From assembly GCA_025057975.1 (NCBI GenBank), contig JANWUV010000001.1:310001-374000 (forward strand): DNA of 64,000 nucleotides. The letters run 5' to 3'. The notes below the pieces were generated by a model. The model searched no databases and had not been told where the DNA came from. It saw only the letters and a list, made by a program, of their open reading frames with translations. Position 1 is the stretch's first letter; every line of letters begins with the position of its first letter. The stretch comes from Chloracidobacterium sp. (GTDB lineage Bacteria > Acidobacteriota > Blastocatellia > Chloracidobacteriales > Chloracidobacteriaceae). Made by a program: the position numbers and the translations under genes. Below are positions 33,748 through 42,632 of the stretch, one piece after another.

Positions 33748-34185
33748 ATGAAACGCCTCTCAACCGACGCCGTCATCAATCTGATCCGCGCCCAAGGCCT
33801 CAAGCTGACGCCGCAACGTCTGGCGATTGTGGCGTACCTCCAGCGGTGCGACCATCATCCGACGGCGGAAGAGGTTCTGGCGGCGGTCAACGACACATTT
33901 CGGATGACCTCGCGGGCGACTGTGTACAACACCCTCCGCTGGCTCACGGAAAACGGCTGGCTGGCTGAAATCTATGAGGGTGGTGTGGCGCGCTTTGATC
34001 CTAACCTTGACCCGCACCACCACTTTGTCTGTCGGCGATGCGGGCGGGTGGAAGATGTGGACTATGACGCCGTTGCGCCGCAGCCGCAGTGTACGTTGCC
34101 GGGACGGCACGTGATTGAGAGCTTTGAGTTGACCCTCCGTGGCGTATGCGCGTCCTGCGCGGCGGCGGACGCGGCAACGACATAA
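33748..34185 (+). CDS. Fur/PerR-family metalloregulator
   Basis: The 145-residue protein has the N-terminal winged helix (LKLTPQRLAIVAYLQRCDHH, then SRATVYNTLRWLTENGWLAE) and the C-terminal metal-binding dimerisation domain with DPHHHFVCRRCG and a final CASC. The two CxxC pairs form the structural zinc site. The peroxide-sensing members (PerR) cannot be told from Fur by motif alone. The rubrerythrin target directly downstream, behind a palindrome at 34199-34221, favours a PerR-like oxidative-stress role. Confidence 0.93.
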   Translation: MKRLSTDAVINLIRAQGLKLTPQRLAIVAYLQRCDHHPTAEEVLAAVNDTFRMTSRATVYNTLRWLTENGWLAEIYEGGVARFDPNLDPHHHFVCRRCGRVEDVDYDAVAPQPQCTLPGRHVIESFELTLRGVCASCAAADAATT

Positions 34186-34198
34186 TTTTTTTGCCTCT

Positions 34199-34221
34199 GG
34201 ATTTAGATAAAGTCTAAATCC
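34199..34221. promoter_or_regulatory. Perfect palindrome, probable Fur/PerR operator for rubrerythrin
   Basis: Arms GGATTTAGA (34199-34207) and TCTAAATCC (34213-34221) are exact inverted copies with a TAAAG spacer. It lies between the Fur-family stop and the rubrerythrin ribosome-binding site, where a repressor would block the promoter. The A/T-rich 9-bp arms resemble Fur-superfamily boxes. Confidence 0.75.
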
Positions 34222-34251
34222 TGACTTCATCTACAAAGGAGCATGCAAGCG

Positions 34252-34728
34252 ATGAACCAACCCAAAACAAAAACCCACCAGAACTTACAGGCGGCTTTCG
34301 CCGGTGAAGCTATGGCGAACCGCCGCTACCTCTACTTCGGTCAACTGGCGCGCAAACTGGGCAACGAAGAAGTCGCCCGGTTGTTTGAGCGGACGGCGGA
34401 GGAAGAAACCGGCCACGCCTTTGCGCACTTGCAGTTGATGTACCCTGAATCCGAAATGACGGTCGAGAAGCTGCTGCGAATTGCCTACGAGGGCGAAATG
34501 TACGAAACCGAGCAGATGTACCCGACCTTTGCAGAAGAAGCCCGGCAGGAAGGCGCATCGGATGCGGTAGCCAAGTTTCTTGAACAGGCCGCTGAGTCGC
34601 GCGAGCATGCCGAGCGCTTCAAGGCGATGTTGGAGCGGGCGGCCAAGCAGTTCAAAGCGTTTGGTCGGGTTGAAGCCGCACACGCCAAACGGTACGCCGA
34701 CGCTTTGGAAAAGGTCCTCGCCGGTTAG
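34252..34728 (+). CDS. Rubrerythrin-type diiron protein lacking the rubredoxin domain
   Basis: The 158-residue four-helix-bundle protein carries the diiron ligands in FAGEAMANRRYLYF, ERTAEEETGHAFAH, YEGEMYETEQMYP and AAESREHAERF. Such proteins reduce hydrogen peroxide. The C-terminal rubredoxin domain of classical rubrerythrin is missing, so electrons must come from a separate partner. ATG 34252 is chosen over 34243 because AAAGGAG ends only one base before the latter and is well spaced for the former. Control by the upstream Fur-family protein is likely. Confidence 0.92.
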   Translation: MNQPKTKTHQNLQAAFAGEAMANRRYLYFGQLARKLGNEEVARLFERTAEEETGHAFAHLQLMYPESEMTVEKLLRIAYEGEMYETEQMYPTFAEEARQEGASDAVAKFLEQAAESREHAERFKAMLERAAKQFKAFGRVEAAHAKRYADALEKVLAG

Positions 34729-34823
34729 CAGACCTGCAAGCGATGGGGCGGCCGCCCTGCCGTTGGGCGGGGTGGTTGCTCCATCGCCTTGCCCGCCTCA
34801 AAAGTCACGCCGTGCCGCCCCAG

Positions 34824-35180
34824 TCAGCGGCGTGGCTCATCCGGATTCCAACCGTAAACGGTCAGATCAAGCGTACCGTCAGCCCGAAAAACAACGCCTT
34901 CGTTCTCCAACCGCGCCCGTTGCTCATCCGCCAGATAAAGCGATAGCTTGCCTGTACTGATCCCGCCGCGCGCGTTGACGACGCGATGCCAAGGTATGGG
35001 GCGGGCGGCGCGGGCGCTGACCTGTAGCGCCCACCCGACGCCCTGCGCTGAGAGCCGTTCGCCAATCAGCCGCGAAATCCGGCCGTAGGTCGTCACGCGC
35101 CCGTACGGAATGCGACGAACCCATGCATAGACGGCTTCAAACGGCGGAAGGATTTCTTCGGAAGATGGACGCTTGTTCAT
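34824..35180 (-). CDS. Alkyltransferase-like (ATL) DNA-repair protein
   Basis: The 118-residue protein has the DNA-binding fold of O6-alkylguanine transferases: IPYGRVTTYGRISRLIG with the helix-turn-helix, then RPIPWHRVVNARGGIS. The catalytic Cys of PCHRV is replaced by Trp, the hallmark of ATL proteins. These bind O6-alkylguanine without repairing it and channel it to nucleotide excision repair. The length fits ATLs. Its start codon shares two bases with that of the divergent aldolase gene. Confidence 0.9.
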   Translation of the reverse strand: MNKRPSSEEILPPFEAVYAWVRRIPYGRVTTYGRISRLIGERLSAQGVGWALQVSARAARPIPWHRVVNARGGISTGKLSLYLADEQRARLENEGVVFRADGTLDLTVYGWNPDEPRR

Positions 35181-36288
35181 GACACCTTACGAGCCACCGA
35201 TTGACTTGCGCAGTGATACTGTAACGCAACCCTCGCCCGCCATGCGGGAGGCAATGGCGCGCGCCGCCGTCGGCGACGACGTGTATCTCGAAGACCCGAC
35301 CGTCAACGCGCTTCAGGAACGCGCCGCCGAACTCCTCGGTTTTGAGGCTGCATTGTGGACGCCGACCGGGACTATGGGCAACCAGATTTGTCTTCGACTG
35401 CACGCGCCGCCAGGAAGCGAAGTCATTGTCGAGCGCCGCGCCCACATTTACGAGTGGGAACTTGGGGCGTTTGCCGCATTGTCGGGGTTGATTCCCCGTC
35501 TGATTGACACCGAGCGCGGTCATCCAACTTGGGATGCCATCGCCGCCGCCATCCAGCCCAATGTGTACTATCGGACGCCGACAGCGCTCATCTGCCTTGA
35601 GAACACCCACAACATGCACGGCGGAACGGTCGCCGACCCCGCCGTAACAGCCGTTATTCTGCGTGAAGCGGCGGCGCATGGGCTGCCTGTCCACCTTGAC
35701 GGCGCACGGCTGTTCAATGCGGCGGTCGCCCTTGGCCGTCCGGTTGCGGAATTGGCGCGCGGTTTTTCCAGCGTAATGGTTTGCCTATCAAAGGGACTTG
35801 GCGCGCCAGCCGGGTCGCTCATCGCCGGTTCACGTGACTTCATCGAACGGGCGCGAAAGGTGCGCAAGATGTTCGGCGGCGGCATGCGGCAGGTCGGCAT
35901 GTTAGCGGCGGCCGGACTGATGGCGCTTGAGGAAGGCCCGACGCAGCTTGCCGCTGACCATGCCAACGCCAAGGCGTTGGCCGCCGACTTGGCGACTCTA
36001 CCCGGATGGCGTGTTGACCTCAGCCGCGTAGAAACGAATATCGTGCTGTGTGATGTCACCGAAACCGGCTTTTCCGCGCCGGAGCTATGCCGTCGCCTCA
36101 CGACGTACGGCGTCTTGGCTGGGGCAGTGAGCGACACGCAGATTCGTTTTGTGACGCACCGGGACGCACCCTACGAGGCTTGCCGGGAAGCTGTGGCGCG
36201 CATTCGCCGCTTGCTGACAGAACTTCCTCCGGCTGCGTGTACGTCCCTGCCCATCTCTCCGACACACGCTACACAAAAAGCCAGTTGA
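35179..36288 (+). CDS. ltaE: Low-specificity L-threonine aldolase
   Basis: The 369-residue PLP enzyme cleaves L-threonine or allo-threonine to glycine and acetaldehyde. [19 protein letters not shown] is the typical start, [11 protein letters not shown] a substrate-site segment, [20 protein letters not shown] the cofactor-binding Asp region, and [12 protein letters not shown] carries the Schiff-base Lys. The ATG at 35179 overlaps the divergent ATL start as CATG. The last 20 bases overlap the 3' end of the convergent phosphate transporter gene. Confidence 0.94.
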   Translation: MTPYEPPIDLRSDTVTQPSPAMREAMARAAVGDDVYLEDPTVNALQERAAELLGFEAALWTPTGTMGNQICLRLHAPPGSEVIVERRAHIYEWELGAFAALSGLIPRLIDTERGHPTWDAIAAAIQPNVYYRTPTALICLENTHNMHGGTVADPAVTAVILREAAAHGLPVHLDGARLFNAAVALGRPVAELARGFSSVMVCLSKGLGAPAGSLIAGSRDFIERARKVRKMFGGGMRQVGMLAAAGLMALEEGPTQLAADHANAKALAADLATLPGWRVDLSRVETNIVLCDVTETGFSAPELCRRLTTYGVLAGAVSDTQIRFVTHRDAPYEACREAVARIRRLLTELPPAACTSLPISPTHATQKAS

Positions 36289-37669
36289 ACAGCAGGAAGA
36301 AGCCACCAGAGAGAAAAATCGCCGCTGGCAGCGTCAGTACCCACGCAGAAGCAATTTTGATGACCGTCGCCAGTTGCAAGCCCGACCCCTTAGCGACCAT
36401 TGTCCCAGCGACGCCGGACGACAAGACATGCGTTGTGCTGACCGGCAGGCCGAGGTACGACGCCATTCCAATGCTCGACATCGCCACCAACTCCGCTGAC
36501 GCACCTTGCCCATAGGTCAGGTGCTCCTTACCGATTTTCTCGCCGATGGTGACGACAATCCGCTGCCAGCCGACCATCGTCCCAATACCGAGCGACAACG
36601 CAATGGCGATTTTGACCCAAAGCGGCGCAAAGTCGGTCAGCGCTTTGAGGGTGGCAGCGTCTTTTTTGAGGGCGTCGGCTTCAGCGGCTGAAAACGGCGA
36701 CGGCTCGGCCTTTAGAACCTTCTTCACCACGGCGTCTAGCTTGATGATGTCGGCCCGTACATCTTTACGCTGCTCGCGTGGGATGTCGTTCAACGCGCCG
36801 TGCCCGTCGAGCATCCCACGCACGCGCGCCACAGCCGCCCGCAGCGCATCGCCTTCGGCCGGCGCGAGCCGCACCGCCGCGCCTTCAAGCCGCACCAGCG
36901 CTTGCCGCGCGGTTTCTATCTGCTGTGGACTAGCTGACATGTCCAGCGCAAACGAGGCTGGGACAATGCCTGTCAGAATGAGCATTACCAACCCGATGCC
37001 CTTTTGCCCATCGTTGGAGCCGTGGGCGAAGCTGACGCCGGTGCAAGTCAGCACCAAAATAGCCCGAATCCACAGCGGCGGTGGGTTGTGCTCGTCGGGC
37101 TTTTCGTAGAGCCGCTTGTCTGGGAGGAGATTTTTCGACAACAGCACCAGAATCGCCGCCAACAAAAAGCCGATCAGCGGTGACAGCAACAGTGACAGGC
37201 CGGTTTCCGACACCTTGCCCCAGTTGACACCGTCACCAAGGCGGTGGCCGGGCAGCATCGAGTTGGCCAACCCGACACCGACAATAGCGCCAATCAACGT
37301 ATGCGAACTCGACGCCGGCAACCCAAAGTACCACGTCCCAAGATTCCAAATGATCGCGCCTAGCAGCAGCGCTAAGACCATAGCGAGTCCCGCGCCGGTG
37401 CTCTTTGAAATGAGCAACTCGACGGGGAGCAGATACACAATCCCCATTGCCACGGCGATGCCGCCGAAAAACACGCCGCAAAAGTTGCAGATGCCTGACC
37501 AAACCACAGCCGTCCACGGACGCAGCGATTTGGTGTAAATCACCGTGGCGACGGCGTTCGCCGTATCGTGAAAGCCGTTGACGAACTCAAAACCAAAAGC
37601 TACCGCGAGAGACAGCAAGAGCAACACGAGGGTGCCGAGCGGAAGCGCCTCGCCGAATAGTGCGTCCAT
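36269..37669 (-). CDS. PiT-family inorganic phosphate transporter
   Basis: This 466-residue membrane protein shows the duplicated PiT signatures: FVNGFHDTANAVATVIYTKS near the N-terminus, GLPASSSHTLIGAIVGVG, and GLPVSTTHVLSSGVAGTM near the C-terminus. A soluble, charged central loop of about 130 residues (about 240-370) separates the two membrane halves. It would import phosphate with a metal ion or proton. The length matches PitA. No phoU-like gene is next to it. Confidence 0.94.
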   Translation of the reverse strand: MDALFGEALPLGTLVLLLLSLAVAFGFEFVNGFHDTANAVATVIYTKSLRPWTAVVWSGICNFCGVFFGGIAVAMGIVYLLPVELLISKSTGAGLAMVLALLLGAIIWNLGTWYFGLPASSSHTLIGAIVGVGLANSMLPGHRLGDGVNWGKVSETGLSLLLSPLIGFLLAAILVLLSKNLLPDKRLYEKPDEHNPPPLWIRAILVLTCTGVSFAHGSNDGQKGIGLVMLILTGIVPASFALDMSASPQQIETARQALVRLEGAAVRLAPAEGDALRAAVARVRGMLDGHGALNDIPREQRKDVRADIIKLDAVVKKVLKAEPSPFSAAEADALKKDAATLKALTDFAPLWVKIAIALSLGIGTMVGWQRIVVTIGEKIGKEHLTYGQGASAELVAMSSIGMASYLGLPVSTTHVLSSGVAGTMVAKGSGLQLATVIKIASAWVLTLPAAIFLSGGFFLLFNWLFV

Positions 37670-37763
37670 ACGGGTCGGAGTTCCTCAAAAAAGGCTTGAA
37701 TACGCTGGGGCAACGTACTGCAAGGCTGACCGGAAGACGTTAACGCCATGTTTCAAAAATGAT

Positions 37764-39140
37764 TCACGTCAACACTTTCTTGACCTTGGCGGGCACACCG
37801 ACCACCAAGGTGTCCGGCGGCACGTCTTCCGTCACAACTGCTCCAGCCCCGGTCATCGCTCGCGCGCCGACGCGCACCGGCGCCACCAGCATGGTGTCGC
37901 TCCCGACTTTTACGCCGTCTTCTATGATGGTGCGGTGCTTCTGCTTGCCATCGTAGTTGCAGGTGATCGTGCCGGCGCCGATGTTGACCTGTGCGCCCAG
38001 CGTGGCATCACCCAAGTAGCTCAGATGCATGGCCTTTGTTCCGGTACCCAGCGACGATTGCTTGACTTCCACGAAGTTGCCGACGACGGCGGCTTCGTGC
38101 AAGTGGGCGTTCATCCGCAGGTGCGCAAACGGACCGACGGACGTTCGGTCGTCAAGGCGGCTGTCAAACACCAGCGAATAGTCGCGCACCGTCACGTCGT
38201 TGCCCAACCGTGCGTTGACCAGCCGTGCGCCAGGATGAATCCGGCAGTTTTCGCCAATGACAGTTTCCCCTTCGAGATGGACGTTTGGATACACGACCGT
38301 ATCCATCCCAATCCGCACATCGGCTTCGACATAGGCCGTCGCCGGATCGAGGAACGTCACACCGGCGGCCATCAACTCGGCGACCTTGCGCCGCCGAAAA
38401 GCCTCTGCGACGGCGGCCAGTTCGGCGCGGGTGTTGACGCCGCGCACTTCCTCGGCGTCGGGATGGTGGACGACCTCGACAGGGGAACCGGCGGCGCGCA
38501 GCAACGCCAAGGCGTCAGGCAGATAGTATTCGCCCTGCGCGTTGTTGTTTGAAACGCGCGCCAGAATGTCAAACAAGCCATCAAATTGAAACGCATAGAC
38601 GCCGGCGTTGATTTCGGTGACGGCTTTTTCTTCAGGCGTGGCGTCGCGTTCTTCCACAACGCGGTCAAAACCGCCGTCGGCGCGGCGCAGGACTCGGCCG
38701 TAGCCGGTTGGAACCGCCATGGTGGTGGAAAGTACGGTCGCCGCCGCACCCGTTTCGCTATGCGTCGCTAGCAAGCGACGGAGCGTTTCAGCCCGCAGCA
38801 ACGGTACGTCGCCTGACAACACCAACAGCGTCCCCGTTGCATCCTGCAAAACATTCTCCGTCGTACGCAGCGCATGCGCCGTGCCGCGCCGCTCGGTTTG
38901 CACAACAACCGTTGCCGGAACGTGAGGACAGAGTGCCGTCCACCGGGCGTGGAAAGCTTCCCGAACAGCTTCAGCCTCATAACCGACGACGGCGATGACC
39001 TGCTGCGGGGCGAGCGCGGCGGCCGTCCGACAGACATGACCAAGCAGCGAATCTCCGGCGACTGTGTGCAGTACCTTCGGACGCCGCGACTTCATGCGCG
39101 TGCCGTCGCCGGCCGCCAAAATGACAACGGTAAGTGACAT
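37764..39140 (-). CDS. glmU: Bifunctional GlcNAc-1-phosphate uridyltransferase / glucosamine-1-phosphate acetyltransferase
   Basis: The 458-residue enzyme makes UDP-GlcNAc for peptidoglycan and lipid A. The N-terminal pyrophosphorylase domain begins TVVILAAGDGTRMKSRRPKV and includes GTAHALRTTE and LVLSGDVPLL. The C-terminal left-handed beta helix (about 250-458) contains VGPFAHLRMNAHLHEAAVVG, VEVKQSSLGTGTKAMHLSYL and NIGAGTITCNYDG. The ATG at 39140 is selected because the Rossmann strand follows at once. It is divergent from glmM, which supplies its substrate. Confidence 0.97.
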   Translation of the reverse strand: MSLTVVILAAGDGTRMKSRRPKVLHTVAGDSLLGHVCRTAAALAPQQVIAVVGYEAEAVREAFHARWTALCPHVPATVVVQTERRGTAHALRTTENVLQDATGTLLVLSGDVPLLRAETLRRLLATHSETGAAATVLSTTMAVPTGYGRVLRRADGGFDRVVEERDATPEEKAVTEINAGVYAFQFDGLFDILARVSNNNAQGEYYLPDALALLRAAGSPVEVVHHPDAEEVRGVNTRAELAAVAEAFRRRKVAELMAAGVTFLDPATAYVEADVRIGMDTVVYPNVHLEGETVIGENCRIHPGARLVNARLGNDVTVRDYSLVFDSRLDDRTSVGPFAHLRMNAHLHEAAVVGNFVEVKQSSLGTGTKAMHLSYLGDATLGAQVNIGAGTITCNYDGKQKHRTIIEDGVKVGSDTMLVAPVRVGARAMTGAGAVVTEDVPPDTLVVGVPAKVKKVLT

Positions 39141-39273
39141 GGACAATGTGATAACTCCTCGACACAATTCCCGGCTGGTGCAGATTCCGCCGCCGGACTA
39201 TAAATTCTCGAGAAGGGCTGCCGCTACTTCTGCACGGGGTTGGGCGGAGACGACGCCGACCAACAGAGTGGGT
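39141..39273. promoter_or_regulatory. Divergent control region of glmU and glmM
   Basis: The 133 bases between the two start codons contain an A/T-rich patch TATAAATTC (39199-39207), the only good -10 candidate, next to a 10-bp palindrome TTCTCGAGAA (39205-39214). GAGGAG, a possible glmU ribosome-binding site, lies on the minus strand at about 39155-39160. Exact promoters are not resolved. Confidence 0.4.
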
Positions 39274-40635
39274 ATGGGACGCTTTTTTGGCACGGATGGG
39301 ATACGCGGCCGCGCCGGCGAGTTCCCACTTCAGCCGGAAGCCTTAGCCGTCATCGGCGCGACCTTAACCAACGTGTTTTCGGCGCGCCTCGGACGCACGC
39401 CGCGCTTTATCATTGGCGGCGATACCCGTGAATCGAGTCCGTGGATGGCGGCGGCGCTGGCGCGCGGAGTGATGCGGTCCGGCGGGACGGTGAGTTGCGC
39501 CGGGGTCATGCCAACGCCTGGCGTGGCGTACCTAACGCGCGCGGAGGGGTTCGACGCCGGGATTGTCGTCTCGGCTTCCCATAACCCTTTTCACGACAAC
39601 GGCGTCAAGTTTTTCCTTGCTTCCGGCGAAAAACGCGATGACGTACTAGAAAACGCCATTGAGGATGCTCTGCGGTCATTGACGCCAGCGCCAACAACGA
39701 CCGCGCCGACTGAAACGCCGCTGTGGGAAGACCCGACGCATGCGCTCAGCTACTTGGAGTTTTTGACACAGTGCATCGGCGACGACCTTGATCTTTCCCG
39801 CTGGTCGGTGGCGATTGACTGCGCCAACGGCGCGGCTGCGCCATACGCCAACATCGCCCTTCAGGCGCTTGGCGCGCAGACCTTCGTCACCGGCGCGACG
39901 CCGACGGGACGCAACATCAACGACCAGTGCGGGACGGTTCACATCCGGCATTTGGCGGACTTCACCCGCGCCGTCGGCGCACAAATCGGGGTGGCGTTTG
40001 ATGGGGACGCCGACCGCTGCCTCTTTGTGGATGATCAGGGCGAAGTCGTGGACGGTGACGCGATTCTCTACGCCATGGCGCTGGACGCCGACGCGCGCGG
40101 CGAGCTAACGCCCCGCTGCGTCGTGGCGACCGTTATGAGTAACATGGGGCTGGAAGTCGCGCTGCGCGAGCGTGGCATTGAGCTGATCCGCACGCCAGTC
40201 GGCGACCGCGCTGTGCTGGCAGCGATGCTGGAGCGTGGCGCACTGCTGGGCGGTGAGCAGTCTGGGCACATCATATTTGCGCGGCAGAGTCTAGCTGGCG
40301 ATGGCCTCATCACCGCCCTCAACGTTCTACGGATGCTGACCGAACGTAACCTGTCGCTGCGCGACGCCGTGCGCGGTCTGCCGCGCTTCCCGCAGACGCT
40401 GATCAACATTCCCGTCCGTGAAAAGCGCCCGTTTGAGACGCTGCCGAGCGTGACGGCGACGGTGCGGGCGGTTGAAGCGCAGTTGGCCGGACGGGGAAGG
40501 CTGCTTCTCCGCTACTCCGGCACGGAAAACTTAGCGCGCGTCATGCTTGAAGCCGCCAACGGCGTTGACATCGGTGCGCTGGCGGCGCAAGTGGCGGCGG
40601 CGATTGAGCGCGATCTGGGCAACGGCCGCCCATGA
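39274..40635 (+). CDS. glmM: Phosphoglucosamine mutase
   Basis: The 453-residue enzyme converts glucosamine-6-phosphate to glucosamine-1-phosphate, the substrate of GlmU. Signatures are RFFGTDGIRGRAGEFPL, the phosphoserine loop VVSASHNPFHDNGVKFF, the Mg-binding FDGDADRCLFVD, GGEQSGHIIF and LLRYSGTENLARVM. The start at 39274 matches the family N-terminus; the open frame back to 39064 runs through glmU. The DUF362 gene overlaps its stop as ATGA. Confidence 0.97.
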   Translation: MGRFFGTDGIRGRAGEFPLQPEALAVIGATLTNVFSARLGRTPRFIIGGDTRESSPWMAAALARGVMRSGGTVSCAGVMPTPGVAYLTRAEGFDAGIVVSASHNPFHDNGVKFFLASGEKRDDVLENAIEDALRSLTPAPTTTAPTETPLWEDPTHALSYLEFLTQCIGDDLDLSRWSVAIDCANGAAAPYANIALQALGAQTFVTGATPTGRNINDQCGTVHIRHLADFTRAVGAQIGVAFDGDADRCLFVDDQGEVVDGDAILYAMALDADARGELTPRCVVATVMSNMGLEVALRERGIELIRTPVGDRAVLAAMLERGALLGGEQSGHIIFARQSLAGDGLITALNVLRMLTERNLSLRDAVRGLPRFPQTLINIPVREKRPFETLPSVTATVRAVEAQLAGRGRLLLRYSGTENLARVMLEAANGVDIGALAAQVAAAIERDLGNGRP

Positions 40636-41420
40636 CAGTTGTCGCCGACAGTCCGACGTTTCAGTACGCGCCGCCGCAAGCTGCGTACGGCGCGCGGTGC
40701 ATTATCGTCAAGCCGAATTTGGGCTACCCCACGCCCGCCCCGGTGACGGTGAGCCTGCCGGTGCTGCGCGCCGTGCTGATGGGGCTGCGCTGCGCCGCGC
40801 CGCGCGCAGAGATCATCCTGCTGGAAGGCGTTTGCACCAAGGTCGGCTTTGCCGAAGTGATGACGCAGTTGGGCGTCAGTCGTCTCTTGACCGAACTGAA
40901 TGACCCAGATGTTCGTCTACTGGACGCTGATACACTCCCCAGTAAGCCGTATCCCAACCAGTCGCCGACGCCCGAACGCTTTTCCGAAATGCATGCGCCG
41001 GCGCTGTTGGACGACGCCGATTGCCGTCTGTCGGTCGCTGCTTTCAAGCGGACGACGCTCCGGGAACGTCCGCTGTTGAGCGCCGCGATTAAGAACCTGT
41101 ATGGCTTGTTTCCGCGCGCCATTTACCGCGCCCGCAGCCCGTACGCGCGCGGGCAACTCCATGTCCCCGACGTACAGCGTGTTTTGGTGGACGTGTATTT
41201 CACGCTGGGCATGCGGTTTGACGGCGCGGTGGTGGATGTGACGCACAAGTTCGTCAGCCGCGACTGGCGACCCGATGTGGGGACAGCCGTCCCCGTCGGC
41301 AAAGTCGTGACGGGAGACGACCTTTTGGCGGTGGATATGAAAGCGGCGGAACTTGCCGGAGAGCCGCCGTCGGATTACCTCCAGACCATTGCCGCGCGAC
41401 GGCGGACAAACGGCGCGTAA
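40632..41420 (+). CDS. DUF362-family protein
   Basis: This 262-residue soluble protein starts with CIIVKPNLGYPTPAPVTVSL, the KPN motif of DUF362 proteins, and has VAAFKRTTLRERPLLSAAIK followed by NLYGLFPRAIYRA, matching the family's central segment. Unlike some relatives it carries no ferredoxin CxxCxxC cluster. Function is unknown. It overlaps glmM by ATGA and is followed by a DNA glycosylase gene after 7 bases, so all three are probably co-transcribed. Confidence 0.75.
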   Translation: MTVVADSPTFQYAPPQAAYGARCIIVKPNLGYPTPAPVTVSLPVLRAVLMGLRCAAPRAEIILLEGVCTKVGFAEVMTQLGVSRLLTELNDPDVRLLDADTLPSKPYPNQSPTPERFSEMHAPALLDDADCRLSVAAFKRTTLRERPLLSAAIKNLYGLFPRAIYRARSPYARGQLHVPDVQRVLVDVYFTLGMRFDGAVVDVTHKFVSRDWRPDVGTAVPVGKVVTGDDLLAVDMKAAELAGEPPSDYLQTIAARRRTNGA

Positions 41421-41427
41421 GCCACAT

Positions 41428-41991
41428 ATGAACGAACCGGCGGCGATGCTCACCGAGGATTTTTTCAGCCGGGATGCCGTGACCGTCGCGCAGGAACTGC
41501 TGGGGTGTACGCTGGTTCATGGCGAGGTCGGCGGCGTCATCGTCGAAACTGAAGCATACACCGACGATCCGGCCTCGCACGCGGTTCTGCGCGGGCCGCG
41601 CGGTCAACTGATGCGGGAGACTTACGGGCGGCTTTACGTCTATTTGATTTATGGGATGTACTACTGCCTAAACTTCACGACGGACGCCGCCGGTCCTGGC
41701 GCGGTTCTGATTCGCGCCGTCGCGCCGACGCGCGGTCTTGAGCAGATGCAGGCGCGCGTACCGCGTCGGTTGCCCCCGCATGAGTTGGCGCGCGGCCCTG
41801 GTCGGCTGTGTCGCGCCTTCGGCATCGGACGCGAGCACAACGGTGACCGCATCGGCGACCGGGTGTGCGTTCTGCCGCGCGCCTACCAACCCGCCATCGC
41901 CAGTTCACCGCGCATTGGCATTACGAAGGGCCGCGATTTGCTTTGGCGGTTTTACATACCCGACGAACCGAGCGTGAGTCGCTTCCGATGA
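41428..41991 (+). CDS. DNA-3-methyladenine glycosylase (AAG/MPG family)
   Basis: The 187-residue protein removes alkylated purines in base excision repair. FFSRDAVTVAQELLGCTLVH is the typical start, IVETEAYTDDPASHA holds the catalytic Glu, and YGRLYVYLIYGMYYCLNF the base-flipping Tyr. GAVLIRAVAPTRGLEQM, LARGPGRLCRAFGI and PRIGITKG complete the fold. The start at 41428 gives the usual family length. It overlaps the next gene by ATGA. Confidence 0.95.
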   Translation: MNEPAAMLTEDFFSRDAVTVAQELLGCTLVHGEVGGVIVETEAYTDDPASHAVLRGPRGQLMRETYGRLYVYLIYGMYYCLNFTTDAAGPGAVLIRAVAPTRGLEQMQARVPRRLPPHELARGPGRLCRAFGIGREHNGDRIGDRVCVLPRAYQPAIASSPRIGITKGRDLLWRFYIPDEPSVSRFR

Positions 41992-42617
41992 CGGTGACAC
42001 CGATGACACACAACATCCAAAGCGCCGATTTGACGACGATTCTTAGCGCAGTCTGGAGGGCGCTGGAGACCGGCGCGCAGCAGGCGAAGCATCCGTTCCA
42101 CACGCCGGTCGTGGCCACAGGCGGCGCGAACGACTGCGATGCGCGGGTGGTCGTCCTCCGGCGGGCGTCGCCGGCGTTGCGCGAACTGGCGTTTCACACC
42201 GACGCGCGCGCGCCAAAGGTTCGCCTGTTACAAACGTGTCACACAACAGCATGGGTGTTTTATGACCCGGCGGCGAAGGTCCAGGTACGCGCTAAGGGGG
42301 TGACCGCCGTTCACATTGGGGATGAGACGGCGGCGCAGGCGTGGTTGCGGACGAAGCTGATGTCACGGCGGTGTTATCTGGCCGAGACCGCGCCGAGTAC
42401 GCCAGTGGACGAGCCGACCAGTGGGCTTCCGGCGGCGTTGCTTGCGCGGTCGCCGACGGCGGAGGAAAGCGAGGCGGGTTTTGTCAACTTTGCGGTGTGC
42501 GTGACGACGGTTGCCCGGTTGGAGTGGCTCTATCTTGCGGCGCGTGGTCATCGGCGGGCCGCCTTCGTTTGGGACGCCGCCGCTGAGCGGTGGCAGGGAA
42601 CTTGGCTGACGCCGTGA
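41988..42617 (+). CDS. Pyridoxamine 5'-phosphate oxidase-like flavin-binding protein
   Basis: The 209-residue protein has a split-barrel fold of the PNPOx-like type. FHTPVVATGGANDCDARVVV and LRELAFHTDARAPKV resemble the FMN-binding strands, and TTAWVFYDPAAKVQVRAKG matches the central segment. VARLEWLYLAARGHRRAAF near the end fits the Alr4036-type subgroup. It need not make pyridoxal phosphate. The ATG overlaps the glycosylase stop as ATGA. The only PLP-synthesis gene seen in the window is pdxS (45957-46850). Confidence 0.78.
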   Translation: MTVTPMTHNIQSADLTTILSAVWRALETGAQQAKHPFHTPVVATGGANDCDARVVVLRRASPALRELAFHTDARAPKVRLLQTCHTTAWVFYDPAAKVQVRAKGVTAVHIGDETAAQAWLRTKLMSRRCYLAETAPSTPVDEPTSGLPAALLARSPTAEESEAGFVNFAVCVTTVARLEWLYLAARGHRRAAFVWDAAAERWQGTWLTP

Positions 42618-42632
42618 GGGCATGGGCGGCAG

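Noticed and set aside
37578-38552. 324-codon rightward open frame
   Set aside because: It is antisense to glmU, with no recognisable motifs.
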